Position numbers and translations under genes: made by a program
Origin: Zestomonas carbonaria
GTDB taxonomy: Bacteria; Pseudomonadota; Gammaproteobacteria; Pseudomonadales; Pseudomonadaceae
Reading direction: 5' to 3'
Assembly (NCBI RefSeq): GCF_904061905.1
Contig: NZ_CAJFCI010000015.1
Location: forward strand, 1 to 64,000
Length of the DNA: 64,000 nucleotides
Part shown: positions 52,497 to 60,712 of the stretch, piece by piece
How the letters are laid out: each line of letters opens with the position of its first letter
Numbering within the stretch: position 1 is the first letter of the stretch
The notes under the pieces: generated by a model
Database searches by the model: none
What the model saw: only the letters and a program-made list of their open reading frames with translations
Told to the model about the DNA's origin: nothing

Positions 52497-54038
52497 ATGA
52501 CAGTCTCATCCGTAAGTCCGTCTCCGGAGAAGCGCCCGGAAGACGAAAACCTCGGTATCGGCGCCAACCTCGCCTACGGTCTGCAGCACGTGCTGACCAT
52601 GTATGGCGGCATCGTGGCGGTTCCCCTGATCGTCGGCCAGGCCGCGGGACTGTCGCCCGCCGACATCGGCCTGCTGATCGCCGCCTCTCTGTTCGCCGGT
52701 GGCCTGGCGACCCTGCTGCAGACCATCGGCGTACCGTTCTTCGGTTGTCAGTTGCCGCTGGTGCAGGGCGTGTCCTTCGCCGGCGTGGCGACCATGATCG
52801 CGATCATCGGCAGCGACGGCGCCGGCGGCATCCCGGTGGTGCTCGGCTCGGTGATCGCCGCCTCGCTGATAGGCCTGTTGATAACGCCGGTGTTCTCGCG
52901 GATCACCAAGTTCTTCCCGCCCCTGGTGACCGGCATCGTCATCACCACCATCGGCCTGACCCTGATGCCGGTCGCGGCGCGCTGGGCAATGGGCGGCAAC
53001 AGCCAGGCGGCGGACTTCGGCAGCGTGGCCAACATCAGCCTGGCCGCCTTCACCCTGGGCACCGTGCTGCTGCTGAGCAAGCTCGGCAGCGCCAGCATCT
53101 CGCGCCTGTCGATCCTCCTGGCGATGGTGATCGGCACCGTCGTCGCGATGTTCTTCGGCATGACCGATTTCTCCAAGGTGCTCGAAGGCCCGCTGGTGGC
53201 GATGCCCACCCCGCTGCACTTCGGCATGCCGGTGTTCCAGGTCGCGGCGATCCTGTCGATGGTGATCGTCATCATCGTCACCCTGGTGGAAACCTCGGCG
53301 GACATCCTCGCGGTCGGCGAGATCATCGGCACCAAGGTCGACTCCAAGCGCCTGGGCAACGGCCTGCGCGCGGACATGATCTCCAGCAGCCTGGCGCCGA
53401 TCTTCGGTTCCTTCACCCAGAGCGCCTTCGCCCAGAACGTCGGCCTGGTGGCGGTGACCGGCATCAAGAGCCGCTACGTGGTGGCCACCGCCGGCCTGAT
53501 CCTGGTAACCCTCGGCCTGCTGCCGGTGATGGGCCGACTGATCGCCGCGGTGCCCACGGCGGTGCTCGGCGGCGCGGGCGTAGTGCTGTTCGGCACGGTG
53601 GCCGCCAGCGGCATCCGCACCCTGTCGAAGGTCGACTACCGCAACAACATGAACCTGATCATCGTCGCCACCTCGATCGGCTTCGGCATGATCCCGATCG
53701 CCGCGCCGAGCTTCTACCACCACTTCCCGGCCTGGTTCGAGACCATCTTCCACTCCGGCATCAGCTCGGCGGCGATCATGGCCATCGCGCTGAACCTGCT
53801 GTTCAACCACTTCAAGGCCGGCAACTCGGACCAGCAATCGGTGTTCGTCGCCGCCAGCGACCGCACCCTGCGCTACCAGGACATCGCCGCGCTGAACGAC
53901 GGCGACTACTTCCGCGACGGCAAGCTGTACGACGCCGAAGGCAACGAAGTGACGATCCTCGGCGAAGACGACCACCACGGCGCCCCACCGGCGCAACGCG
54001 CCAAGCCCACGACGGCGGCCAGTCCCAGCGGGGGTTGA
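52497..54038 (+). CDS. NCS2 family nucleobase permease (xanthine/uracil), second copy
   Basis: This 513-residue NCS2 transporter has GLQHVLTMYGGIVAVPLIVG (the histidine-containing TM1 motif), the QGVSFAGVATM region, TLVETSADILAVGEI with the conserved Glu, and the signature SFTQSAFAQNVGLVAVTGIK. QNVGLVAVTG is closer to the xanthine/urate branch. A soluble tail of about 60 residues (DIAALNDGDYFRDG ...) is longer than usual. It starts at the ATG at 52497; upstream frames use TTG without a ribosome site. The RutR-like palindrome and a TGTATACA octamer (52419-52426) lie upstream. Confidence 0.88.
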   Translation: MTVSSVSPSPEKRPEDENLGIGANLAYGLQHVLTMYGGIVAVPLIVGQAAGLSPADIGLLIAASLFAGGLATLLQTIGVPFFGCQLPLVQGVSFAGVATMIAIIGSDGAGGIPVVLGSVIAASLIGLLITPVFSRITKFFPPLVTGIVITTIGLTLMPVAARWAMGGNSQAADFGSVANISLAAFTLGTVLLLSKLGSASISRLSILLAMVIGTVVAMFFGMTDFSKVLEGPLVAMPTPLHFGMPVFQVAAILSMVIVIIVTLVETSADILAVGEIIGTKVDSKRLGNGLRADMISSSLAPIFGSFTQSAFAQNVGLVAVTGIKSRYVVATAGLILVTLGLLPVMGRLIAAVPTAVLGGAGVVLFGTVAASGIRTLSKVDYRNNMNLIIVATSIGFGMIPIAAPSFYHHFPAWFETIFHSGISSAAIMAIALNLLFNHFKAGNSDQQSVFVAASDRTLRYQDIAALNDGDYFRDGKLYDAEGNEVTILGEDDHHGAPPAQRAKPTTAASPSGG

Positions 54039-54104
54039 TCAGGAAGTTGTGGGCCGAGAGACGCTCCGTGGGCAGTCATGATTCCATGGTGGGCGAAACT
54101 TCGG

Positions 54105-54228
54105 CCCTCACCCCAACCCTCTGGGGCTGATCGGAGTGACGGGAGAGCACGGAGCTTGCCGGCATGCACGGATACTCCCCTCTCCCTCCGGAGCGGGGCG
54201 CGTAGCCAGGGGCCGGGGGGTGAGGGGC
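54105..54228. repeat. CCTCACCCC / GTGAGGGG composite repeat
   Basis: CCCTCACCCCAACCCTCTGG starts the element and GGCCGGGGGGTGAGGGG ends it. Its right half is nearly identical to the element at 4876-4926. The 294-bp gap between the permease and folA contains no gene. Confidence 0.7.
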
Positions 54229-54332
54229 TGAGGTTCCGGCGCAAAGCGTTATCTAACCTGGAATCGCAGTTGCCCACGGGTCAATGACAAGGCCCAGGTT
54301 GCCGGGCTCCAGCCCACCCTACAGAAAGCGCG

Positions 54333-54848
54333 CTACTTCCTGTCCCACACCTCAAACGCATAAGCCGGCGTCCCCTCGCCGGCTTCGTGCTCGATGCTCG
54401 ACGCCAGGTGCCACTCGCCCTCGGCGAACGCCGGAAAATACGCATCCCCCGCGGGGCTCAGCGCCACGCGGGTCAGGTAGAGCCGCTGCGCCAGCGGCAA
54501 CGCCTCGGCATAGAGCTGGGCGCCGCCGATCAGCATCAGTTCCTCGGCATCTTCCGCGCGGGCCCACTCATCGGCGCGGGCAATGGCCGCCTCGAGCGAA
54601 ACGAAGACCTCCGCCCCTTCCAGCCGCAACCCCGGCTGGCGGCTGACCACTAGGTTGAGACGCCCAGGCAGCGGGCGGCCGAGGGAATCCCAGGTCTTGC
54701 GGCCCATGATGATCGGCTTGCCGAGGGTCAGTGCCTTGAAGTGCTTGAGGTCGGCCGGCAGGTGCCAGGGCAGGCGGTTATCGATGCCGATCACACGGTT
54801 CTCGGCCAGCGCGGCGATCATCGCCAGCGGCAGTCGGGCTTCAGCCAT
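54333..54848 (-). CDS. folA: Dihydrofolate reductase
   Basis: FolA reduces dihydrofolate to tetrahydrofolate with NADPH. The 171-residue protein has MIAALAENRVIGIDNRLPWH with the substrate-binding acid-containing region following (LPADLKHFK), the cofactor site IIMGRKTWDSLGRPLPGR and the LMLIGGAQLYAEAL motif. It is on the minus strand, downstream of the two secreted paralogues with a 49-bp gap, so cotranscription is possible. Confidence 0.96.
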   Translation of the reverse strand: MAEARLPLAMIAALAENRVIGIDNRLPWHLPADLKHFKALTLGKPIIMGRKTWDSLGRPLPGRLNLVVSRQPGLRLEGAEVFVSLEAAIARADEWARAEDAEELMLIGGAQLYAEALPLAQRLYLTRVALSPAGDAYFPAFAEGEWHLASSIEHEAGEGTPAYAFEVWDRK

Positions 54849-54897
54849 GGGGTCTCCAGAAGTTCGAAAAACGGAAGCCGGCGCAGCATAGCAGCCA

Positions 54898-55938
54898 TCA
54901 CAACGGATTACCGGTGTACGGCGGCACGCTCATGAAGAAGGTGCCGTCCTCGTTCACCTGGGTGAGCCCGCTGGCCAGCACCTTGCGATAATCCTTGATG
55001 TTGAAGGTCAACGGCTGGTCCGGCTGCTGGGCCTTGAGCAGCACCTGGGCATAGGTGATGAGGATCTCGAAGATCTTCAGGTCGCCCGATTGCAGCCAGA
55101 TATACGACGGCCCGGCCTGCTCCGGCGGCGCGAAACGCATCGGCTCGCGCCCCGGCGGCGGAGCGAAGCGCAGGTGCAGGCCGCGCTCGTCCAGCCAACT
55201 GGCGGCCACGTGACCATCGATGCCGAGCAGCGGGAACACCCGGCGATAGTCGAGGCGCATGCGGTTGCCGTCGAGCCGCGCGCCGGGGCGCTCCAGGCTG
55301 ACCAGCGAATCCATCTCCAGGCCGACCAGGCTCATCGCGCCATAGCTGGGCAGGCCGAGCACCTTGAGGCTGTCCGGGCGGTAGTCGATCAGCCCGGCCG
55401 TCTCGTCGAGCGCCACCTGGCCATCGAGGCGCAACGGCAGCCAGGGGCCGACGCCGAACGGCCGCACCTCGCCCCGGACCTGCAGGCGGCCGCCCGCGCT
55501 GGCCATGTCGAAATCGCGCAGCATGCTCTCCGGGTAGGCGAGGATGTGCTGGTTGAACAGGTTGGCGAGCTGCTGCGGACCGAGGATCACCTCGCCCTCC
55601 AGCACCTCGATGCGCATCGCCTCGGGCCGGTCGAAATCGATCGGCGCGCCGGCTTCCAGCGGCAGCAGCCAGCCCTTCAGCTCGGGGCTGTGGAAACCGA
55701 TGCCGCCCTGGAAGTACATGTCGACGTTGCGCAGCAGCAGGCCGACGCCGTCCTGGCCTGAGTCGCGCACCCCGGCCGAACGCCGGGCGGCGTGCACCGG
55801 CTCCGGCGGGTCCTGCCGGAACCAGCCCTGGCTGAGCAGGGCCAGCTCGCGCTGCTGGCGGTCGATGGCGCTTTCGGCCCCGGCCTGGACGGCGGCCAGC
55901 AGGCCGGCGCAGAGCAGCGCGGCCGTCACGATCCTCAT
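54898..55938 (-). CDS. Secreted protein of unknown function, paralogue B
   Basis: This 346-residue protein has a signal peptide (cleavage near QAGAE, residue 22). It shows a beta-rich repeating pattern and a C-terminal motif SYIWLQSGDLKIFEILITYA, then QPLTFNIKDYRKVLASG and NEDGTFF. The upstream neighbour has the corresponding SYMFIEGGDIKMARTILVKA, QPLLFNLYDYRRQLQYG and REDGMVH, so the two are paralogues. ATGA overlaps the upstream stop. I recognise no named domain; alternating strands suggest a lipid-binding-type beta fold, but this is only an impression. Confidence 0.7.
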   Translation of the reverse strand: MRIVTAALLCAGLLAAVQAGAESAIDRQQRELALLSQGWFRQDPPEPVHAARRSAGVRDSGQDGVGLLLRNVDMYFQGGIGFHSPELKGWLLPLEAGAPIDFDRPEAMRIEVLEGEVILGPQQLANLFNQHILAYPESMLRDFDMASAGGRLQVRGEVRPFGVGPWLPLRLDGQVALDETAGLIDYRPDSLKVLGLPSYGAMSLVGLEMDSLVSLERPGARLDGNRMRLDYRRVFPLLGIDGHVAASWLDERGLHLRFAPPPGREPMRFAPPEQAGPSYIWLQSGDLKIFEILITYAQVLLKAQQPDQPLTFNIKDYRKVLASGLTQVNEDGTFFMSVPPYTGNPL

Positions 55939-56948
55939 AGCGAAGCCCTCCCCGGCGCCGGCGCCTTCACCGGCGACACCGCGATATGCACCATGCCGTC
56001 CTCGCGCAGGCGGATCTCACCGTACTGCAACTGGCGGCGGTAATCGTAGAGGTTGAACAGCAGCGGCTGGCGCGGGCTGAGGCTGGTGAACAGCGCGTAG
56101 GCCTTGACCAGGATGGTGCGCGCCATCTTGATGTCGCCGCCCTCGATGAACATGTAGCTGTCCGGCGCGCGCAGTTCGGGCCAGGCCAGCGCCGCCAGGT
56201 CGCCGCCGAGGCGCAGGTCCATGCCGCCGTCGGCCAGGCGCAGTTCGCGTACCTGGAAATCCAGGCGCGGCGGCGGGAACAGCCCATCGAGGTCGACCAG
56301 GATGCGGTTGCCGATCAGCCGCATGTGCCGGGTTTCCAGGGTCAGCACCTCGCTCATGTCGATCGAGGCGGCGTTCAGCGAGGGCGTCACGTCGACGCCA
56401 TCGACGAAGATCCGCTTCGGCACCAGCGCCACCATGAGCGGCCCGGCCAGCTCGATGCCGGTCAGCATCCGCAGCGGCCGCCAGCGGCCCTTGCGCAGCA
56501 GCTCGCCGCGCACTTCCTGGCCGTCGGCGCGGGTGAGCAGTTCGAGGTTGCGCACCGGCGCGGCGGCGGCGCGCAGGTCCTGGTTGAGCAGGGTGCCGAG
56601 GGTCGCGTCGGCGACGAAGATATCGCCGGCCTCGATGCGCGCCTCCATCGACTTCGGATCGTCGAGCAGCAGCGGCGTGCCCTGGGCGAGCGGGCGCAAC
56701 TGGATGAGCATCCGGCGGATGAAGAAGCCGATGTCGTCGTGTAGGCGGAAGTCGGTATTGGCGATCCACAGCCGCGACTCGGCCGAGCCGGAATCGCGCG
56801 CGCCGACCGAGTCGTCCAGCACACGCGGCGGCACCGCGCGCATCAGGTCGACGGCCGGCTGGCCCCAGTCCGACGGCGGCGGACCATCGGCCGCCTGGGC
56901 GGGCACGCACAACACCGCCAGGAGGAACGGCAGGCAACGGAGCAGCAT
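55935..56948 (-). CDS. Secreted protein of unknown function, paralogue A
   Basis: This 337-residue protein has a signal peptide (MLLRCLPFLLAVLCVPAQAA). The ATG at 56948 has AAGAGG upstream; the frame beyond it to 57014 is not supported. It shares an ARDSGSAESRLWIANTDFRL start region with the GVRDSGQDGVGLLLRNVDMYF of paralogue B, and the same C-terminal block. Translational coupling (ATGA) to paralogue B suggests that the two act together, possibly as a periplasmic heteromer. Function unknown. Confidence 0.7.
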   Translation of the reverse strand: MLLRCLPFLLAVLCVPAQAADGPPPSDWGQPAVDLMRAVPPRVLDDSVGARDSGSAESRLWIANTDFRLHDDIGFFIRRMLIQLRPLAQGTPLLLDDPKSMEARIEAGDIFVADATLGTLLNQDLRAAAAPVRNLELLTRADGQEVRGELLRKGRWRPLRMLTGIELAGPLMVALVPKRIFVDGVDVTPSLNAASIDMSEVLTLETRHMRLIGNRILVDLDGLFPPPRLDFQVRELRLADGGMDLRLGGDLAALAWPELRAPDSYMFIEGGDIKMARTILVKAYALFTSLSPRQPLLFNLYDYRRQLQYGEIRLREDGMVHIAVSPVKAPAPGRASL

Positions 56949-57107
56949 CTCTAAACCTCTTGTTCTTGTTCGATGAGAGCCGACCGTCACCCTAACCCCG
57001 AACCTCCACGGCACGCGCCCCGCCCTTGGATGGGTGCGCCCGGCGCAGTGTTACCGCGACACGCCAGCGGTTATGCTCAAGGCCCGTCCCAGACCACCGG
57101 AGACCGC

Positions 57108-58496
57108 GTGACCGAAGCCGCCACCCGCCTTTCCGCCCTCTACCGCCTGTGGCTGTGCGAAGCCATCCGCCTGCGCGAAGAGCAGGCCGGCCCGCTCGAC
57201 GACGGCGAAGCCAACCGCCGCGCTGGCGCCGATGGCGGCAGCCTCACCCAGCGCATCGAACAGCGCGCGCTGCTGCTCGCCGAACGCGACGGCCAGCTCG
57301 CCGGCCTGCTGCACTGGCGCCAGGGCGCCCGCCTGGCGCTGATCGTCCTGCTGGTCCTGGCCCTGCTCGGCGGCGCCGGGCTGGCCTTCGCCGCGCTGGG
57401 CGACGGCCTGCGCCCGGTCAACGTGTTCTGGGCGCTGGGCAGCCTGCTCGGCCTGCACCTGCTGACGTTGCTGGGCTGGGTGGCCGGCTTCTGCCTCGCC
57501 GACAGCGGCGGCGCGCTCGGCCGCCTGTGGCTCTGGCTGAGCGGCAAGCTGGCGCGCGACGCCCAGGTCGCCCACCTCGCCCCTGCCTTGCTGCTGGTGC
57601 TGGAGCGCCGCCGGCTGAGCCGCTGGGCGCTCGGCATGCTGGTCCACGGCCTGTGGCTGGCCGCCCTGCTGAGCGCCGCCCTGGTGCTGCTGGCGCTGCT
57701 TGCCACCCGCCGCTACGGCTTCGTCTGGGAGACCACCATCCTCGCCGGCGACACCTTCGTCGCCCTCACCCAGGCCCTCGGCGCGCTGCCGGCGCTGCTC
57801 GGCTTCGCCATCCCCGATCCCGACACCATCCGCGCCAGCGGCGACAGCGCCCTGGCCGCCGAAGCAGCACGCCGGGCCTGGTCGGGCTGGCTGCTCGGCG
57901 TACTGCTGGTCTACGGGCTGCTGCCGCGCCTGGCGCTGCTGATCCTCTGCGCCTGGCGCTGGCGACATGGCCGCGCACGCCTGCGCCTGGACCTCGAACA
58001 GCCCGCCTACCGCCTGCTGCGCGAGCGGTTGCAACCCTCCAGCGAACGCATCGGCGTGCTCGACGCGGCGCCGGCCCAGCTCGCCGAGCCGACCGGCGGC
58101 ACGCGACTGGCCGAGGGTGCGGGCGCGTTGCTGGTGGCCGTCGAACTGGACGAACGCCGCGCCTGGCCGCCGCAGTTGCCGGCCGGGGTCGCCGACGCCG
58201 GCATCCTCGACAGCCGCGAACAGCGCCAGCGCCTGCTCGACCAACTGGTGCGCTTCCCGCCCGCGCGCCTGGCCATCGCCTGCGACCCACGCCGCTCACC
58301 GGACCGCGGCACCCTGGCACTGCTCGGCGAACTGGCCCGCAGCGCCGCCAGCACCCGCGTCTGGCTGCTCGCCCCGCCGCCCGGCGAGGCGCTGGACAGC
58401 CAGCGTCTGGGCGATTGGCACGCGGCGCTCGGGAAACTGGGGCTGGCCTGGAGCGATGCCTCGCCGGTGGGGTGGCTGGAGAACGGACATGATTGA
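57108..58496 (+). CDS. DUF2868 membrane protein
   Basis: This 462-residue protein has hydrophobic segments at about 75-97, 106-130, 176-199 and 259-283 and a soluble C-terminal domain of about 170 residues. It fits DUF2868, which is regularly found next to a DUF3482 GTPase as here. The start is GTG at 57108 with GGAG 5 bp upstream; the frame upstream runs through the spacer. The function of the pair is unknown; a membrane-associated GTPase system is a reasonable inference. Confidence 0.8.
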   Translation: MTEAATRLSALYRLWLCEAIRLREEQAGPLDDGEANRRAGADGGSLTQRIEQRALLLAERDGQLAGLLHWRQGARLALIVLLVLALLGGAGLAFAALGDGLRPVNVFWALGSLLGLHLLTLLGWVAGFCLADSGGALGRLWLWLSGKLARDAQVAHLAPALLLVLERRRLSRWALGMLVHGLWLAALLSAALVLLALLATRRYGFVWETTILAGDTFVALTQALGALPALLGFAIPDPDTIRASGDSALAAEAARRAWSGWLLGVLLVYGLLPRLALLILCAWRWRHGRARLRLDLEQPAYRLLRERLQPSSERIGVLDAAPAQLAEPTGGTRLAEGAGALLVAVELDERRAWPPQLPAGVADAGILDSREQRQRLLDQLVRFPPARLAIACDPRRSPDRGTLALLGELARSAASTRVWLLAPPPGEALDSQRLGDWHAALGKLGLAWSDASPVGWLENGHD

Positions 58497-58500
58497 TCGG

Positions 58501-58550
58501 GTGGCCCGGATGAGATCCAGGGCTCTATTCCCGGATTGCATCCGGGCTAC
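58501..58550. repeat. Inverted REP pair after the DUF2868 gene
   Basis: A degenerate GTGGCCCGGATGAGATCCAG faces a full CCCGGATTGCATCCGGGCTAC (58530-58550). Confidence 0.75.
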
Positions 58551-58590
58551 GGGAGGGTGGATTGGAGAATGGACATGACTGACAGACCGT

Positions 58591-58746
58591 CCCTCACCCT
58601 AGCCCTCTCGCGAAGGGAGAGGGGACCACTCCCGCAACCTCGCGCCCATATCTCCCACAAATGGAAGAGAGAACCGGCCATGCACGACCGTTCAGGCGTG
58701 AGTCACCCCTCGCCCATTCATGGGAGAGGGGCCGGGGGAGAGGGTC
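58591..58746. repeat. CCCTCACCC...GGGGGAGAGGG composite that supplies the ribosome site of the next gene
   Basis: CCCTCACCCTAGCCCTCTCG is mirrored by CCCATTCATGGGAGAGGGGC and GGGGGAGAGGGTCGCTT. The final purine run, GGGGGAGAGGG, ends 7 bp before the ATG at 58751, so the repeat itself provides the ribosome-binding site of the GTPase gene. Confidence 0.75.
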
Positions 58747-58750
58747 GCTT

Positions 58751-60118
58751 ATGAGCAAACCCATCAAACTCGCCGTGGTCGGCCACACCAACGTCGGCAA
58801 GACCTCCCTGCTGCGCACCCTGACCCGCGACGTCGGTTTCGGCGAGGTCTCCCACCAGCCGAGCACCACCCGCCACGTCGAAGGCGCGCGGCTGTCGGTG
58901 GACGGCGAGGCGCTGCTGGAGTTGTACGACACCCCCGGCCTGGAAGACGCCATCGCCCTGCTCGACTATCTGGAACGCCTCGACCGCCCTGGCGAGCGGC
59001 TCGACGGTCCGGCGCGGCTGGCGCGTTTCCTCGACGGCGCCGAGGCGCGCCAGCGCTACGAGCAGGAGGCCAAGGTGCTGCGCCAGTTGCTGGCCAGCGA
59101 CGCCGGCCTCTACGTGATCGACGCCCGCGAGCCGGTGCTGGCCAAGTACCGCGACGAACTGGCGGTGCTGGCGATGGCCGGCAGGCCGCTGCTGCCGGTG
59201 CTCAACTTCGTGCGCAGCGAGCAGCAGCGCGAGGGCGACTGGCGCGAAGCGCTGGCCCGCCTCGGCCTGCACGCGCTGGTGCGTTTCGACAGCGTGGCTC
59301 CGCCGCTGGACGGCGAGCGGCGCCTGTACGAAAGCTTGGCGTTGCTCATCGAACCCGCGCGGCCACGCCTGGAACGACTGATCGCCGACCACGAAGCGCA
59401 GGTGGCGGCGCGCCGTGCCGCCGGCGCCCGGCTGATCGCCGAGCTGCTGGTGGATGCCGCCGCCTGCCGGCGCAGCGTGGCGGCCCAGCCGGTGCTGGAG
59501 CAGGGCGCGATTCGCGAACTGCACGAGGCGGTGCGCCAGCGCGAGCAGCGCTGCGTCGAGGCCCTGCTGCGCCTGTACGCCTTCCGCCGCGAGGACGCCG
59601 CCGCCAGCGACCTGCCCCTGCTCGACGGGCGCTGGGGCGACGACCTGTTCAACCCGGAAACCCTCAAGCAGCTCGGCGTCAACCTGGGTGGTGGGATGGC
59701 CGCCGGCGCGGCGGCCGGCGCCGGGGTCGACCTGCTGGTCGGCGGCCTCAGCCTGGGCGCCGCCGCGCTGCTCGGCGCCATCGCCGGCGGCGGCGCGCAG
59801 ACCGCCCGCCACTACGGCCAGCGCCTGCTCGGCAAGCTCAAGGGCCAGCGCGAACTGACCGTCGACGACGCCGTGCTGCGCCTGCTCGCCCTGCGCCAGC
59901 GGCAACTGCTGCACGCCCTGGAGGCACGCGGCCATGCGGCGATCGAGGCGATCCGCGTCGACACCCCGCAGGATCGGGAATGGCGCCAGGGCAAACTGCC
60001 CGAGGCCCTGCGCAAGGCCCGCGCCCACCCGGAATGGTCGTCGCTCAACCCCGGCGCCCGCCTGGAACAGGCCGAGCGCCAGGAACAGCTTGACGCCCTG
60101 GCCACGGAGCTGGCGTAG
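58751..60118 (+). CDS. DUF3482 GTPase
   Basis: This 455-residue protein has an N-terminal Era/TrmE-like GTPase domain with G1 GHTNVGKTS (11-19) and G3 DTPG (60-63). At the expected G4 it has LNFVRSEQ rather than NKxD, so base recognition must be unusual. A helical DUF3482 region follows, with a Gly/Ala-rich hydrophobic stretch around 340-375 (LGVNLGGGMAAGAAAGAGVD) that could insert in membranes. It is paired with the DUF2868 membrane protein. Its TAG stop comes from a REP (60115-60136). Confidence 0.82.
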   Translation: MSKPIKLAVVGHTNVGKTSLLRTLTRDVGFGEVSHQPSTTRHVEGARLSVDGEALLELYDTPGLEDAIALLDYLERLDRPGERLDGPARLARFLDGAEARQRYEQEAKVLRQLLASDAGLYVIDAREPVLAKYRDELAVLAMAGRPLLPVLNFVRSEQQREGDWREALARLGLHALVRFDSVAPPLDGERRLYESLALLIEPARPRLERLIADHEAQVAARRAAGARLIAELLVDAAACRRSVAAQPVLEQGAIRELHEAVRQREQRCVEALLRLYAFRREDAAASDLPLLDGRWGDDLFNPETLKQLGVNLGGGMAAGAAAGAGVDLLVGGLSLGAAALLGAIAGGGAQTARHYGQRLLGKLKGQRELTVDDAVLRLLALRQRQLLHALEARGHAAIEAIRVDTPQDREWRQGKLPEALRKARAHPEWSSLNPGARLEQAERQEQLDALATELA

Positions 60119-60136
60119 CCCGGATGCAATCCGGGA
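60115..60136. repeat. REP element supplying the DUF3482 GTPase stop codon
   Basis: GTAGCCCGGATGCAATCCGG, with the TAG of GTAG serving as the stop codon at 60116-60118. Confidence 0.85.
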
Positions 60137-60151
60137 CCACGGAGTGGCCGG

Positions 60152-60712
60152 TTACACGTTGCGTACGCGCAGGGCCAGCGCCTCCAGTTCAGCCAGGTCG
60201 GGCAGCGGCCGGCCGGGCACCTTGGCCGCCTCGTCCCAGCGACGCAGGCGCAGGCTGTCGGCGAACAGCGGATCGGTCTCGAAAGCCGCCGCCTCCGCCT
60301 CGCTCATCGGCCCGCCCTGCCAGTCCAGGGTCTGCCGGCTGGCCAGGCTGAGACCGGCCAGGTACTGCGGGTCACGCCAGCACAGGTAGCGCTTGGCGTC
60401 CACGTGGCTCGCCACCAGGCCGGCCAGACGCTCGGAGAAACCCAGGCCACGCAGCCAATGTGCGCCGACCCGCTCATGCCCCACGCGGCCGAGGCCGGCC
60501 ATGCTGTTGTGCTCGGTCAGCGGCGCGCAGAAGTGGCCGACGTCGTGGCAGAAGGCGGCCAGCACCAGCTCTTCGTCGGCGCCTTCGGCCTGGGCCAGTT
60601 CGGCGGCCTGGACCATGTGCTCGAGCTGGCTGACCGCCTCGCCGATGTAGTCCGCCCCGGCCTGCGCCCGGCACAGCTCGAACAGTCGCGCGACCGCTTC
60701 CTCTGCGTTCAT
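60152..60712 (-). CDS. PhnZ-like HD-domain diiron oxygenase, phosphonate-locus type
   Basis: This 186-residue HD protein (ATG at 60712, overlapping the upstream stop as ATGA) keeps the PhnZ metal and substrate set by spacing: Tyr22, Glu25, His32, His56-Asp57, His60, His79, His103 and Asp160. PhnZ is a mixed-valence diiron oxygenase that cleaves the C-P bond of 2-amino-1-hydroxyethylphosphonate. HD proteins of this group are known from phosphonate operons. The gene is last in a unit with an FAD oxidoreductase and an aminoethylphosphonate-type importer. The actual substrate is not proved. Confidence 0.82.
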   Translation of the reverse strand: MNAEEAVARLFELCRAQAGADYIGEAVSQLEHMVQAAELAQAEGADEELVLAAFCHDVGHFCAPLTEHNSMAGLGRVGHERVGAHWLRGLGFSERLAGLVASHVDAKRYLCWRDPQYLAGLSLASRQTLDWQGGPMSEAEAAAFETDPLFADSLRLRRWDEAAKVPGRPLPDLAELEALALRVRNV

